Below are positions 23,150 to 35,290 of a stretch of DNA of 58,512 nt, one piece after another. Location of the stretch: the NCBI GenBank assembly GCA_020536535.1, contig JAHLWZ010000887.1, positions 1 through 58,512 on the forward strand, read 5' to 3'. The DNA comes from Pelomyxa schiedti. Its lineage: Eukaryota; Evosea; Pelobiontida; Pelomyxidae. The stretch's first letter is position 1. Each line of letters starts with the position of its first letter. The notes beneath the pieces are model-generated. The model was not told where the DNA came from. It was given only the letters and a program-made list of their open reading frames with translations, and did not search any database. The position numbers and the translations under genes were made by a program.

Positions 23150-24036
23150 CTGGTCTGGCCACCTTCACGGCGTAACGACGTCGAACTGCTCCTACGCGAT
23201 AGTACCTCATGTGCTATGCCTGCTCGCCAGTGACGACGCAGATCTTCCAGAGAGGGAGACTGTTGCGTGTGCTAAAAAGTTGTACTTGTGCAGTTCTACA
23301 CACATAGATCACTTCCTCGAACACGTTCATAAGTGGAAAAGGTATGTACGGTTTCTTTATGAAAGCACTTACTTGACGTAACAGGGAAACACACTCTTGA
23401 CCTACCAATGTTGGTTCTGGCGCGGATTGTCAACCTCGTCTTCATTAGGTGTGACTGCACCAGCACCCACCACTGCCATCTTGAACAAGCTGTGCATCGA
23501 GTGTGACGAGAATCCCACCAATGTTCAATTAGTTTATTGGATTTTAACGATGTTCGTAGTGGCTGAAGTGTCTGTTTTAAGTTCTGGTACGCTGTACATG
23601 AAGGTTTGTACTCACCTTTGTTGATTGAAGCTAATTTAGTGTAGTTTTCGTTTCGGAGAGGGTCAATGTTCCTGTAGTGGATGTGGGCAGTGATTGGGAG
23701 TGGCGTTGTTGCTCTCCCAGGAATGGACCTGAGGGCGTTAGTGAAAGTGAACTCTAAGGCCGAGACCGTTGGTCTGTTCTTCTACCCTATCACGCACAGA
23801 CCGTCATAGTGCCCATGTACATCACAGGCTGGGGCGACACCAACAAGAAGCTGGGGCCAATCTGCTGTGTCATAGACCAACAAACACTCACCTTGAAGCC
23901 TCAGACACCAAGGTGGGCATTGGGCTGCCAATTCCAACTAGGATTCAGCCCAGTGCCCACCACCAAGACGGTCCGCATCACCACAGTATTCTCCACCGCA
24001 CGTAGCACCAGAGGACCCGCACTGTCCACAACCTGA
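23150..24036 (+). CDS. Unrecognised multi-exon gene (right copy)
   Basis: Identical mirror of 5850-6736. The donor after HVHKWKR lies at about 23341, and the acceptor just precedes 23385. The same uncertainty over start and exon joins applies. Confidence 0.45.
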
Positions 24037-24107
24037 ATAGCTACAGGACGGACTAAAAGTTATGTTAAAGAATTAAGCCATTTTTTATATAAAAAAAAAC
24101 TTTGTCG

Positions 24108-25200
24108 ATGAGCACTGCGGGAGGAGGTGTTGTGAGTGGGAGTGCTGTGGATGCATGTTTATCTGTGGTGTTTGAAGAAACGGCAAAGCGTGCCGGGGCA
24201 TGCACGGAACCACTGTCAAATGATCAGAGGTTGACAATGTATTCGCTTTACAAACAGGTACGGCACCTGTACTGTGATGCACATATTTCCTACTCTCTAC
24301 GCCGACGTTGATGCGTAGTTAAGTGCACGAGGCTTTTTTTTTTTTTTTTAACCAAGGATAGTAGGCCACTGTCGGTGCTGTCAATACTCCTAGGCCGAGT
24401 GGTTACTTCGACTTTGCCGGAAAGGCAAAGTGGTAAGTATGGCACTTTATATAGTGCTCTAATAAATGGACATTTTTATTATTTGTTGGCACAGACTCGC
24501 TAACCCTTAATTAGGGATGCTTGGAAAGGTCTGGGCAGTATGCCAACGGAAGTAGCAATGCAAAAGTACATTGAATTTGTTGAAACATTTTCACCAGCAC
24601 CAAAACCTATCGCTCAAACCTCAAATACAACTTCCTCAGCAGAATCTGCCTCAGCTTGCCAAACTGAAACTTCACAAGTTGTATTCACTTCTACTATTTA
24701 CATGTTTATGTACCTTACAGGCACCAAAGAGAAGTACATGGATAGTTTTCAGCAAACCAAAAGAGGATGACACTGTGGAAAAGTATGACAAGCACTGAAG
24801 ATTGTACTAATTGATATAGAGACATCTTCCACTATTCGAGTGAAGGCGATGTGGCACGAGTAATTGAGTTCCTGGACAAGGAAGGAGCTGAAGTAGACGC
24901 CACAGATGATGAAGACAGGACACCTCTTTTGTGGGCTGCCGACCGCGGACATTTGAATCTTGTGAAAGAACTGTTGCGGAGAGGGGCCAACGTAAATCAC
25001 CAGGTAACACCTCATTTTTTTTTTCACCGTAAGGAATGTTTCCTATCCCCTAGGATTCTGATGGACAAACCGCACTACACTACAGTGTATCCTGTGGCCA
25101 CAAGGAGCTCACAGAATACCTTCTGACAGTGGACGGTTTGGACAAAACAATTCCTGACTCCGATGGTTGCCTGGCACTTGACCTCGAGGACCTCTCTTAA
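24108..25200 (+). CDS. ACBD6: ACBD6-like acyl-CoA-binding ankyrin protein (right copy)
   Basis: Identical mirror of 4686-5778. On the plus strand the introns read as 24258-24364, 24433-24514, one in the linker, a short one near 24782, and one interrupting the ankyrin block after VNHQ. Confidence 0.88.
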
Positions 25201-25699
25201 TGTCATTGCATCTCACCACCTTACCACTTGTGTGCATCACAATTCCCTGAGACTGAAAAAACGTCCCTGTTTCGTTTCGTTTTCCCGATTGGATCCGCCG
25301 AAACACCAACAATCCACGAGTTGCTTGAGGGGCCGTGGCGCTCCTACCCCTTTGTACGACTCTCGTGTGCCGCGGGCTCATGCGCGGCGGTACGATATCG
25401 GTTCGCACCGCCTCATTTAAGTGAAGCTGGGGGGCTGCTGTGCTCCTCGTGCGTTGCGTGGATTGTCAAGCACAGCCGGTGCTGTGCCAACGAACCCCCC
25501 CTCTGAACGCAGCCGGAGATTGTTAATATAACGTGTTTGAAGTGGATAATTTGGCAGTTTGGCTAGCGGTACCCCCACATCAGACCAAAAAAGAATTGCC
25601 TGTTGTTCCACCTCCGTGATAATGTAATCAGGAAGAACATGTGTGCACAGTGGCTCATTGACTTGTTTCAAATCCCTCTGAATGGCATGAGGCTCTTCC

Positions 25700-27064
25700 A
25701 TGTTTCTTGTTCCCATTTTCCTTTCCCTCCCCTTTAGTAGGTCACAAGGTGAAAATCTAGAGTCTACCAAGACGTTGGACCTTTCCCACCTGAATTTGGA
25801 GTCTGTTCCAGAGCAAATTGCAGGAATCACTTGCCAAAAGTTGGACCTTCGTGATAACCCAATCTTGAATCTGCCGCCGTGGCTGTTCCAAGCCAACATC
25901 TGCAATGTTCTACTGGATGACCAGAAAATCCCTGAACCCAGAAGCATGGAAGCCCATTTCCCTGTAATTTATATACAACATTCGTTCAAAATGCACAAGA
26001 AATCTGAGAAGAACCTGGATAGCATGGAACTTGGGTATCCAGTTTCTTTTCGGATCTCATTTCTCTTAAGGATTCGACGAACAAATTATTGGACATCCAT
26101 TTTTCCCATGCTTCGTCAGCAGCAAGTCTGTTTTCATACTAAAGGTATGTCTCAGACAGTAGCAGAACAAGTGATGCCAGTGATCTCTGTCTTGAAGGAG
26201 ATCCCAAAGCATGACAATGTTGTCAACTACACTAGGGAACTTGGTGCCACTCACTGAACCGTTTCCTCTCACAATTCCCCCAAGGTAAGAGGTTTCTTCA
26301 TAAATCAACCAACACAAACAAGATTGCTCATTTGGGTCAGCTGTCACAGAGTGCTGCGAAACAACGGAACAGTAACAACTTCTTTCCGGGCCCTGAGCTT
26401 CGTGGTTATCCTAAAGCAGATGTATGGAACTTTGGTATGCACCTCTCTACTCCTCCTTTTCATTTTGCGGCACTTATATAATAATTTTTCAATCATTGCA
26501 GGAACTCTGGTCCACCAAGTGGTCGATCCACTCTATTCACTCGTTGAACTGGAGTTTCCCCTCCCTCCCATAGTAGTAGCAACAGCTTTTTCAACAGCAA
26601 CAGCGGTGAACCAAAGCAGCCTAGTGAATCCACACCAAACCACAAGAATCAAGGTGGATAGGGCTGTCTACAGCACCACAGTGGCAAGGGGACAGTTCAC
26701 TCCAATATTCAACACATCTGTAGGAATTCCAGAGGAAACTTCCATGCCTGGGACCTATGCTCCAACACTCACTAAAACCATCCTCCTAATTAGGCCCGTA
26801 ATGGTTGATTGGAGAAGGCCTAGGTCCCGCAACTTCGATGCCAAAATGAAATTCAACCCACAAAATCAAAAGAGTAAAAACGAGGGCGGAGAAAAGGAAT
26901 TTTTCCATGTGTGTTACTCGTCATCCTCAACCCATACGGTTTCGGGGGGAATCTCTGGATCAACTTCTACGAGTTCCACATCTTCCTCAGCTTCTGGAAC
27001 CGCAACAGCTTCCTCCTGTACATCATGTTCCTCCAGGCCACTACTTTCTTTGCACACAGCATAG
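25700..27064 (+). CDS. LRR-pseudokinase (right-arm copy)
   Basis: Identical mirror of the gene at 2822-4186. Reading it on the plus strand shows the donor/acceptor pairs that join the LRR segment to the degenerate kinase segment. The start is equally uncertain here. Confidence 0.65.
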
Positions 27065-29232
27065 AGAGCCTCGAGTCTAGAAACAACTCCCTCCATTGTT
27101 GGCCTCTGGGTGTGACGTTAGGTTTTAACTTGGCAATTGGCCCGTACCTTCTCTGGCTGGGCATCCAAGCATTCCTCTATCAGATCGATCTGAGTGCAAC
27201 TTAGAGGTAGGGAAAAAAAATTTGGAACGAACCAAAGGTTGAGGAGTCAAAGCCCCTTTGTCGGGTCCCTTAGGTACAACTTTGGGTACCGTGGGCCTCT
27301 TGCCTCCTATCACAGCATCCTGAAGTGCATCGACAGCCGCGTAATATTTTGGACCCTCGAAATCTTCTGCGCACAAACCATTGAAATACTCGGGGAAGAC
27401 CGGGGTTTCATCCAACAATTCGTACAACAGCATTCCAAATGCATATCTGAGAACAAAAAAAATGAGCTAAAACGAAGGAATACCCACGTTGGTGTGCACA
27501 TACACGTCCAGTTTGTATGTTGTAGCTTCAACCCCGCCTATCATTACCTCTGGTCCCAGGTATTCGTCTTGGGGAATTAGTACTAAATCTTTGTGCAGTG
27601 TAGAACTGTTACATGTTCCAGGAGGTTCGTCAGCTTCAAACGAAAAGGGGAACCGCTTCCCGGATCCCAGGTCTGCCACCTTTTTAATTTCGTTAGCCAG
27701 CACCGCATTGCATGGCGTAATTACCTTAACAGTGAAGTAGCCGTCAACCAGACAATTAGCGGGTTTCAGGTCTCTGTGTTTTAAGTTAGAAAACGAAAAA
27801 AAGAAATGATGATCAGACCTGTGCACAACTCTGGCGTGATTATGGAGCCAGGAGACCCCTCGAGCCTGGTGAAAAAGAAAAATTAATACTTCTTTCAGTC
27901 ATGGAGTCTCACCACTCCCAGTGCAAGCTTGATCTTTATTACTAGTGGCCAGCCATCTTTCCATTGGGCTCGGAGTTTCTCTGGTAGCTCTTTTTTATCA
28001 ATGCTGTGCAGTACCTTGCGTAAGTCGGTGTCGCACCACTCAAGAATGATAATCTTCCTTCCCTCATGGACACAGACACCTGGCAAGGAACCAATTTTAG
28101 ATTATCCCACTAAGAAACAAGGGAATGTACCTTGCAGATGAACAACATTATTCCCTGTGCAGCGCCTTAGAAGACTGATTTCCTGGAAGAACTTTTCGTT
28201 TGTTGTTTCTGGGGCCAACATCTTCACTGCCACGGGGCATCCCCACAATTTTGCTGCATTAAGATGAGATTAGAATAGACTGTGTGACCCAACAAAGAGC
28301 ATTGAACCTTCGAGAACAATTCCAAAGGTACCCTGCCCCAGTTCCTTTGTTGCTGCGGGGAACTTGATGTCATTCCAGGATTCTATTACATATCCAAGGC
28401 CCTCAAGTTGAAGTACCAGAGCGTCATCCTCTGGAAATCGTACTGGGGGTGGAGATAGTACGGGTTCTCGAGCATGTTCTTCAGAGGACTGCAGGCCACC
28501 ACTTGGCTCTGGGGGGTATTGGGGTGCTCGCTGAACATGGACAGCAGCGGCACTACTTGCGGATGCACTTTCTTTTTCACTGTGCTGCATCACAACAACA
28601 GGTTGAAGGATGCCATTTCCCTCTTTGTAGGCTGCAACAGAAGCTTCAGGGGTTTTGAAGGAAATGAATGTATTCCATGAACTATACTGAAAACTCACTC
28701 GCACTCTGTCAAATAAAGATTAGTATCTGTATCTCGCCAACAACGAATAAAAACAATCCAAGTGAGTAATAACAAACATAGGTAGGATTGAGGATAGATA
28801 GATTACGGCGGCGTACACGTTATTATGGTACAAGTCTTTGATTCGAGGAACGGAGAGTTGGCCTATCGATCGATCTTGCGTGACCAAAGTCTTGAATTCA
28901 CCACGATTACTGACCCAATCATAGCAAGACAGTCCCGCCAGTACTTTCCTGTCGTCCGAGTTCCTCGATATCACGCAAGGCACCCTTGGCTGTTGCTGCT
29001 GCTCTTTTCTAGGGAACCACTCCAGTGGTTGCACCTGCTGCACCGGCATTATGGGCCGCCGCGGCTTCGTGCTCACCGCCGTGGCGCCAAGGGGGATGGG
29101 GAGGAGGCCATCACCGCGACCGCCGACTGGTTGAGAGGGGGAGTCGAGGACGCCGTTCGCGGCCGCTGATGGACTCGACACCCCGGGATACGGGCCGATA
29201 CCTCGCCCACGACCGAGGCCGCGGCGCAACAT
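26914..29232 (-). CDS. Protein kinase, TKL-like (right-arm copy)
   Basis: Identical mirror of the kinase at 654-2972, with the same exons, motifs and acidic tail, read on the minus strand. If the palindrome is an assembly artefact this is the same locus seen twice. Confidence 0.85.
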
Positions 29233-29585
29233 CAAAGTTTCTAAAAAAAAAGTACATGAATAAATTCTTTCTTAGGTTGTTGCAAGTCCATCTTTGAGAC
29301 TGGGATCCAGGGGAGGCTAGGGGTTACAGCAGTAACAACGTTCCCGCAGTCGCGTTACATGTAAAACACAAGGTCACGGTTGACCACGGGAAATTCCCAA
29401 ATCTTAAAATGGCACAAAAAAAGGAAATAAGGAAAAATAAAAATTATAACAAAAAACAATAAGGAAAAATAAAAATGAAAACAAAAGACAAGTGCGAAAG
29501 CAACAGCACCGCCGGCAATGCAGCAAGCCGTACTCCGGCAAAGCAAAGGAAAGCACGTAAGAACCAAAGAGCCACGTAAACCTCG

Positions 29586-29885
29586 TATTCTCCTATTCCT
29601 CCTCCTATTCTCCTTCAATTTGGGCGATTCCCAAGCTCTATGTTTGTTGTTCTCTGCCTCCTATTCTCCTTCAATTTGGGCGATTCCCAAGCTCTATGTT
29701 TGTGTTCTCTACTTCCTCCTCCTATTCTCCTTCAATTTGGGCGATTCCCAAGCTCTCTGTTCTCTACTCTATTCTCCTATTCTCCTTCAAATTTGGGCGA
29801 TTCCCAAGCTCTACTCTATTCTCCTATTCTCCTTCAATTTTGGGCGATTCCCAAGCTCTCTGTTCTCTACTCTATTCTCCTATTC
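29586..29885 (-). repeat. Minisatellite with TTGGGAATCGCCCAA core, right copy
   Basis: Mirror of the array at the window start, read here as TTGGGCGATTCCCAA units within pyrimidine-rich sequence. It sits exactly at the outer boundary of the right arm, and unique sequence follows. Confidence 0.93.
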
Positions 29886-30353
29886 CTCCTCCATTTCTCC
29901 CAATTCGCGGCCTTTTTCCCTTCTTCCTCTTCCTCTTTGCCAATTCCAGATTCAGCATCAAATATGTTAACCCCTATCGTGTATTGGCACGGGTGGAGAG
30001 TCGAAGAATTACATGGAAGGGGTGCGAAGTCCCACGGAATGTGTGGTTGGGTGTACATCGCCGCCGATTGGTTTTTAAAAACCCTTATTTTTCGCTTAAC
30101 TGGGATGTATCCCAGACATTGAAAACGATTTAGTTTCTTGCCATACCTGCCACTACCAAGAAGTCATGGGCAGTCAGTACTGTTCTGTTTGTGGATCCCA
30201 GGTGTATGAAGGTTAAAAACTGATTTAGCTCAGCCTACGAAAGGAAGAGATTTTTGTTTTTTCAAGGCATACACAAATGACCAGTTAGAACAAACAAAGA
30301 ATCACTTCGAACTACGCCGCGCTGCCTTCACAACAATAATGTTTTTCTTCATC
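29886..30353 (+). other. Flank just outside the palindrome; possible zinc-ribbon exon
   Basis: The first unique sequence after the right arm. It holds pyrimidine-rich sequence and then plus-strand segments of unclear coding status. At about 30133-30216 a short frame encodes SCHTCHYQEVMGSQYCSVCG and then a stop at 30214. Its paired CxxC motifs look like a zinc ribbon. An upstream segment (NPYRVLARVESRRITWKG) could belong to the same gene, but I could not join them in frame. Low confidence. Confidence 0.25.
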
Positions 30354-33300
30354 TCAACCAAACAGGTCAAATCCTATTTCTGGGAGTGCTTCAATGGGGT
30401 CCTCTATTGCCGTAGAGTTGTCAGATATGAGCTTGAGGGCTTCTTGTGTGAGGGCATGTTCTTCCCCAAAGGCGGCCTTTCTGATCTTGTAGGCCTCTTC
30501 TAGCTGCGGGATGTAAGTCGCCTCCAACTCCCCAGCGCATATTTCACATGAGGCAAGGTTGACCAAGTCAGAAGCTATTGTGGGATGATCACCTTTGTAC
30601 ACCTGCCGGTTTATTGCCAAAGCCTGTTTGAAAAGGCTTACAGCTCGTGGGAAGTCCTCCCTTCTTTTGAATACATTGGCTAGGTTGGTGAACCTAATTG
30701 CATTTGATAAGCAAAGCAAGCTGGATTTATAACTTGGACTATGCATACGCAATTGCGGTTTTTGGGTGAGCTTCCCCTTGCAGCCTTTTCCTCATTTCAA
30801 TTGTTTGTTCATACAACTGGACCGCTTCTTCTAGTTTCCCCATGTCATAATATACCTTGTGAAGTCACGTGACTTCTGGATTGAGACATGTGCACTGATA
30901 CCTGTCCCATGTTGGAAGTTACATCTGCGATATCAACATGTTGGTCTCCATACAGCTTCTTCAGAATAGCAAGTGCCTCCTTGTAGAGAGGAAGACTGTC
31001 CCAGTGCCTCTTCCCATGGTGGAAGTACAGGCCAGCCAGGTTATTGAGGCTATTATTTGTTTTAAGGAAACAAGTAAGGTAAAATACAAAAAAAAACCTG
31101 TGTGCTATCAAGTCTGGTGGGCACCCTCTAGTTTTGCGTTTTATTTCCAGTGATTTTTTATGGTTAGCCTCAGATAGATCAATTTCCCCCTTTTTTTCAT
31201 ACAATCTACCAAGTAAATTGAGTGCATAAGCGTGGGTAACATTGAATCCGAAGTGGAACTAATCAACATGGTGAGAAGGAGTGTGGCTTATAGGGACATA
31301 CAGGCTCACTCATTGCCTGAGACGTAGTGGCAAAACTGAGTCCATCATCATACCGTGCTAAATAATACATCAACTCGCCGACACGGAAGTATCTATATGC
31401 TAAATCCTCTTTTTCCACAGAGGTCTGCGATGTAGCAAGGGTTAGTCACAAAAGAGGATGTGAGTAATGGGTTTGCCATTTTGTCTAAGGTGGCGTGGTA
31501 TAGCTTTGCCATGGAATCATCTTTGGCAGTGGCGTACCAGAACTTGTAAAGTGTGTATTTAGTTTCATCATTATACCAAAAGTCGAATGTTTCCCACAGG
31601 GATAGACAGCGTGCTAATCGGTCTTTTTCTTGCATTTCCTTATGGCAGTGTAAAAAACGCACTAAATATTTAAGAAGGTACACACCAGTAAGATTACTGG
31701 TAGCACTCTTGCTCGGCGCGTTGGTTCGACTTGATCAGATTCAAATAAAGTGGCCACAAGTGTCAGACACGCCTTGGGAACAATGGAAGAGAAAACTGAG
31801 TCCCTAATAAGAGAAGGGAGAAATTTCTGGAACCCAGCAAAACCTTTTTTAAAGAGACTATGTGCAAAGGTGAGAGAGCTCCCTTCTGCAGATTTTGCAA
31901 GGAAAACTGAGAGAGATTGCCTTCAGGTGTGTTGGATTGTTACAAAGAATAGATACTAGTTCTTACCTTAGGGAAACAAACTCTGATGGGGAAATTCCGA
32001 GTGCCATCTGCATTTCCAGTTCATACAATACTGAGAACCCATATCAGTCAAAGCAATAAAAGAAAAATGGGCCTAACACTCAGGGCAGTGTGTCAATATT
32101 CCGAGAAAGTTGTCTACTGCTACGGCACTATTTTCCCCTTTGATCCGATTGTATATTTGCTTAGCAGAAGTGAGCACGAATTGTGCTTGCCACTTTCATT
32201 TTAGGAACTGCAAAAGTGAAAGGGCCACAAGAGGTAGTAAACATCATTGAAATATTAGGCCAATCTGAGAGCCACCAGTCGGGCACTGGATGCTGGGAAC
32301 GGTTAATGTTTTCGTTATAAGGGGAGTAACAAACGTCAGAGCTTTCTAGGGTATCTGTGTCATCAATACAAAGTAAAAATTTCTTGGGTAACTTGGATAA
32401 CTTCCCAATAATACCCATTGCTATGCTGTGTATAGAATCTTCTTCACCTTCAAGGCGCTTAAGACCACCCCATTCCTACAACACAAATGTCAATCGATTT
32501 GCACAAACGAGTAATACAACCATGCATATTTCAATAAATTCATACTGGTTTTCGAGCCTGGTCCGCCCCTGCAAAATGTACCAGCACTTTCCACTTGAAA
32601 TCCTTATGGGATTGTTCATCACCACTAAAAGACTGTATTTGTAGGAACCTTTAGAGCTTCTTGTTCAATTTCAGATAGAAGTGTAGACTTGCCAGAACCA
32701 GCACTCCCAGTAATTTGAATTATGACTGGATGGGAGTCCCTGAGGACAGAGAGAGCAAGCTGAACAGAACCAGTGGTATCATGAACACCTTACTGAGAAA
32801 TAAGCGTGGAACCATTGCAGAGTAAGGGTGAGTATTAGAACATAGTCTAGTTTTGTTTTCCAGCATGGAAGTATGTGGGAGTTTTGCCAGGAGGACAGGT
32901 TCTGGAGAAATGTGATCTTCAGGGTGCTGTTGTGAGATTGAAGTTTTTAAGAAGTTAAGCACCTATGGGTTTATTTTAGTTTATGGATTAAATAGGATTT
33001 GCATAATACTGTTGCCTCGAAGTCCTCCATGTTGATCATTACAGGTTTTCCATTGGCTCCAACGTGGGAGAAAGTGCATGAATAGTAAAAACAGCTTGCA
33101 GGGAACCAAGATCTGACCTTAATTCCCAGGAAGTCACCACAATGAAAAAATACACTAAGAAGGAAACACCTTTCTTCGAAGTTGGTCGACAAATTTGTTG
33201 TGTTCTGCAGTGTCTTCTTTAAATTGGGGAAGAATTTCTCTTGGCAGTCTTGAAATTGACGAGGGATCACGCAACATGAAAACTGCATTCGGTGTACGTG

Positions 33301-34160
33301 TCCGACAGACTCCAGGTAATATTTCCATTCCAGTTACAGAAAAGCCATCAATCCAATGGTACCTTGCTTGAGATATTGGTCAATTACTGGAGGAACTTGG
33401 TCATGTGTAGGTATCCAGCCACACCGACCACCAAGCAGTGATACAAAAAATGGGTGCCCATTTTCACTGATGCCTCTATCAAGCTCTCCCAAACACACCC
33501 ATAGAGTATCACCCAATGCAGAGTCCTTGGGAACACCCCACCTCAAATCACATTCAACCAAGCAAGTGCAAACGCCTCTCAGAACACCATTTTCTTAGAA
33601 CTGGAAACACTCGTTTCACAAGGCATTCTCTTTCACTGTGCATATCTGCAAATGTGCTTGACACAAACACCCTGACAGTCTTCCACCCACGCAAACTGCT
33701 CATTAAAGGCGTTACAGTTCCAACTCTCATTGGTCCACAAGTCTCCTCAGCCTTTTTATTATTTTGGTTTTGTGGAAGCTCTGGAACTATTAATACTATT
33801 TTCTCACTATATTGTATTATTGAATCCCAGTGATACCTGCAGGAATGCAGGTGCCCATAATGTTGTTTTGCCCGGCTCCTCTGCCTTCTCCGGTGCGGCA
33901 CTCACACTCGAATCTGGTGCCGGTGTCACGAGAGGCGGCGAGGCCGCGATGGCAGCATAATAATTCCCTGCCGTGGGTGCAGTAACGGCGCGCCGTGACG
34001 TCGTTGAGGGTAGTCGATGATGGTCTTTTCCTTTCACGACGTGCCTCAGTCCATTTGCAGTTATGGGAGACGCCTCCGTGGACGACGGAGGTGGCGTCAA
34101 CCCCAGAAACGACAGATTCCCTCCAACAAGCGTCTGTCGTCCCTGAACCAACAGGTTCAT
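30354..34160 (-). CDS. DUF4062-NACHT-TPR STAND ATPase (NPHP3/NWD1/TTC41 type)
   Basis: A large multi-exon gene. The N-terminus (ATG at 34160) is Ala/Pro/Thr-rich. DUF4062 follows: VRVFVSSTFADMHSERECL (about 33640-33690), then after a short intron VECDLRWGVPKDSALGDT and GHPFFVSLLGGRCGW. A P-loop ATPase comes next: IQITGSAGSGKSTLLSEIE is Walker A (about 32682-32720) and KKFLLCIDDTDTLESSD is Walker B (about 32350-32395). The C-terminal third carries kinesin-light-chain-type TPRs, such as SLNNLAGLYFHHGKRHWDSL, ALAILKKLYGDQHVDIADV and ALAINRQVYKGDHPTIASDL. In animals this architecture is found in nephrocystin-3, NWD1 and TTC41; STAND ATPases act as signal-dependent oligomerising switches. Exon joins in 31.2-32.3 kb were not all resolved. 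Confidence 0.8.
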
Positions 34161-34220
34161 GTTTTACGGTAAAAGCGTGTTTTGTAGAATGCTAAGTCGG
34201 CAAAGTTTGGGGGTCAAATA

Positions 34221-34971
34221 CAGTGGTTTGCAAAAGTCGTGAAAAAATTTTGAAAAAAAAATTGACCTGGGCAGAGGCAGGGTGGTGTTGGCCGCAGAAA
34301 AGTCGCAGGCAACTCGTGTGTTGGAGTCCAAACAAGGAAACCCCATCCGTAACAACTTTCGCGGCATTTGTTTACTCATCAGAGAACCCGCGATTTTTAA
34401 TTACGCATCGGGTTGCGGGCGTCCCGACGCTGGTGAAGAGTGACAACAGTTACGATGCACTGCACCGGGGCCCGGTAACGGTGTCACTGGCGATCTCACA
34501 GAAAAACGTTCATGAGCGGTGCACGATGCACAGCCTCGCTTTGGCCCAATGTAGGCAACAAGCCCCCATGAAGGCACCCCAACACCCGCGCCACAGACTG
34601 CCACACCAACACACGTAACTGCACAGTAAGTATCGGGGCCGTTGGCAACAGAAAAACAATTTGTGTGATTGTTCCTACACTGAACACCCAGGGATGCTGT
34701 GCACCCAATAGAATGCGCAGCAGCACAAAACGACACACTTTGGTACTGCATTGGAAACCGCACAACGGTCCCGACATCAACTTGGTTTCGGCTTGTTGCA
34801 CCTGTTACGATCCATCAATGTCAAATGTTGCGAAAGTTGTTACGGATGGGGTTTCCTTGTTTGGACTCCAACACACGAGTTGCCTGCGACTTTTCTGCGG
34901 CCAACACCACCCTGCCTCTGCCCAGGTCAATTTTTTTTTCAAAATTTTTTCACGACTTTTGCAAACCACTG
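34221..34971. mobile_element. Tc1/mariner-type MITE with 150-bp TIRs
   Basis: Terminal inverted repeats at 34221-34370 and 34822-34971 match almost perfectly; a two-base difference (GG versus AA in the reverse complement) occurs near the inner end. The outer ends read CAGTGGTTTGCAAAAGTC and are flanked by TA on each side (34219-34220 and 34972-34973), the target-site duplication of Tc1/mariner elements. The 451-bp interior has no transposase frame, so this is a non-autonomous element. It lies 60 bp upstream of the STAND gene start, so it may affect that promoter. Confidence 0.88.
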
Positions 34972-35060
34972 TAACTCCAATTTCTTGGTTTTTGACACAA
35001 CGCTGTAGATTGTACCATTCTGCGAAATCTGTTACTAACTTGTGGTCCGGAGCCAAGGTT

Positions 35061-35290
35061 TTAACGCTTTCGGGGTCGTTTTGGCTCAGGTGCTGTGGCA
35101 GTCTCCTTGGGAATGGGTGCCACTTGTGAAGCTGAAGGTCTGTGTTTGCGTGGCTGTTGCTGAGGAACAGCTTGTGCTTGATTTTCTTTGAGAGAAGCCA
35201 CAGTTGTTTCCATGTTTCCAGTTTTTGCAGCCCAGTCAGAGATGGCTTTCCTTCGTGCATTTGCAGATGACTTTCCTGCAAGCTGTAGGT
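35061..35290 (-). CDS. C-terminal exon of an unrecognised gene
   Basis: A minus-strand exon starts after a CTGACACAG acceptor and encodes a basic, Gln/Pro-rich C-terminus (RRKAISDWAAKTGNMETTV, then EPKRPRKR and a stop). The ending resembles a nuclear localisation signal. A preceding exon may carry IPLKCARLQSLASKAEFMYF (about 35400-35470) before a T-rich intron. Family not recognised. Confidence 0.4.

Larger units (their letters stand above)
14953..29885 (-). repeat. Right arm of giant inverted repeat (palindrome)
   Basis: Reverse complement of 1-14933. Base 29885 pairs with base 1, and unique sequence begins immediately after it. The arm ends inside the minisatellite whose mirror forms the start of the window. 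Confidence 0.97.

Noticed and set aside
1-29885. Telomeric or hairpin chromosome end
   Set aside because: No short telomere-like repeat is present at the outer ends. The minisatellite is not telomere-like, and unique gene-bearing sequence continues beyond 29885.
29518-30133. Ser/Leu/Phe-rich frames over the right minisatellite
   Set aside because: Low-complexity translation of the repeat. They run across the palindrome boundary and are absent as a unit from the left arm.
34401-34763. 120-codon frame inside the MITE
   Set aside because: No transposase motif and a composition expected by chance; the interior is too short for a DDE transposase.
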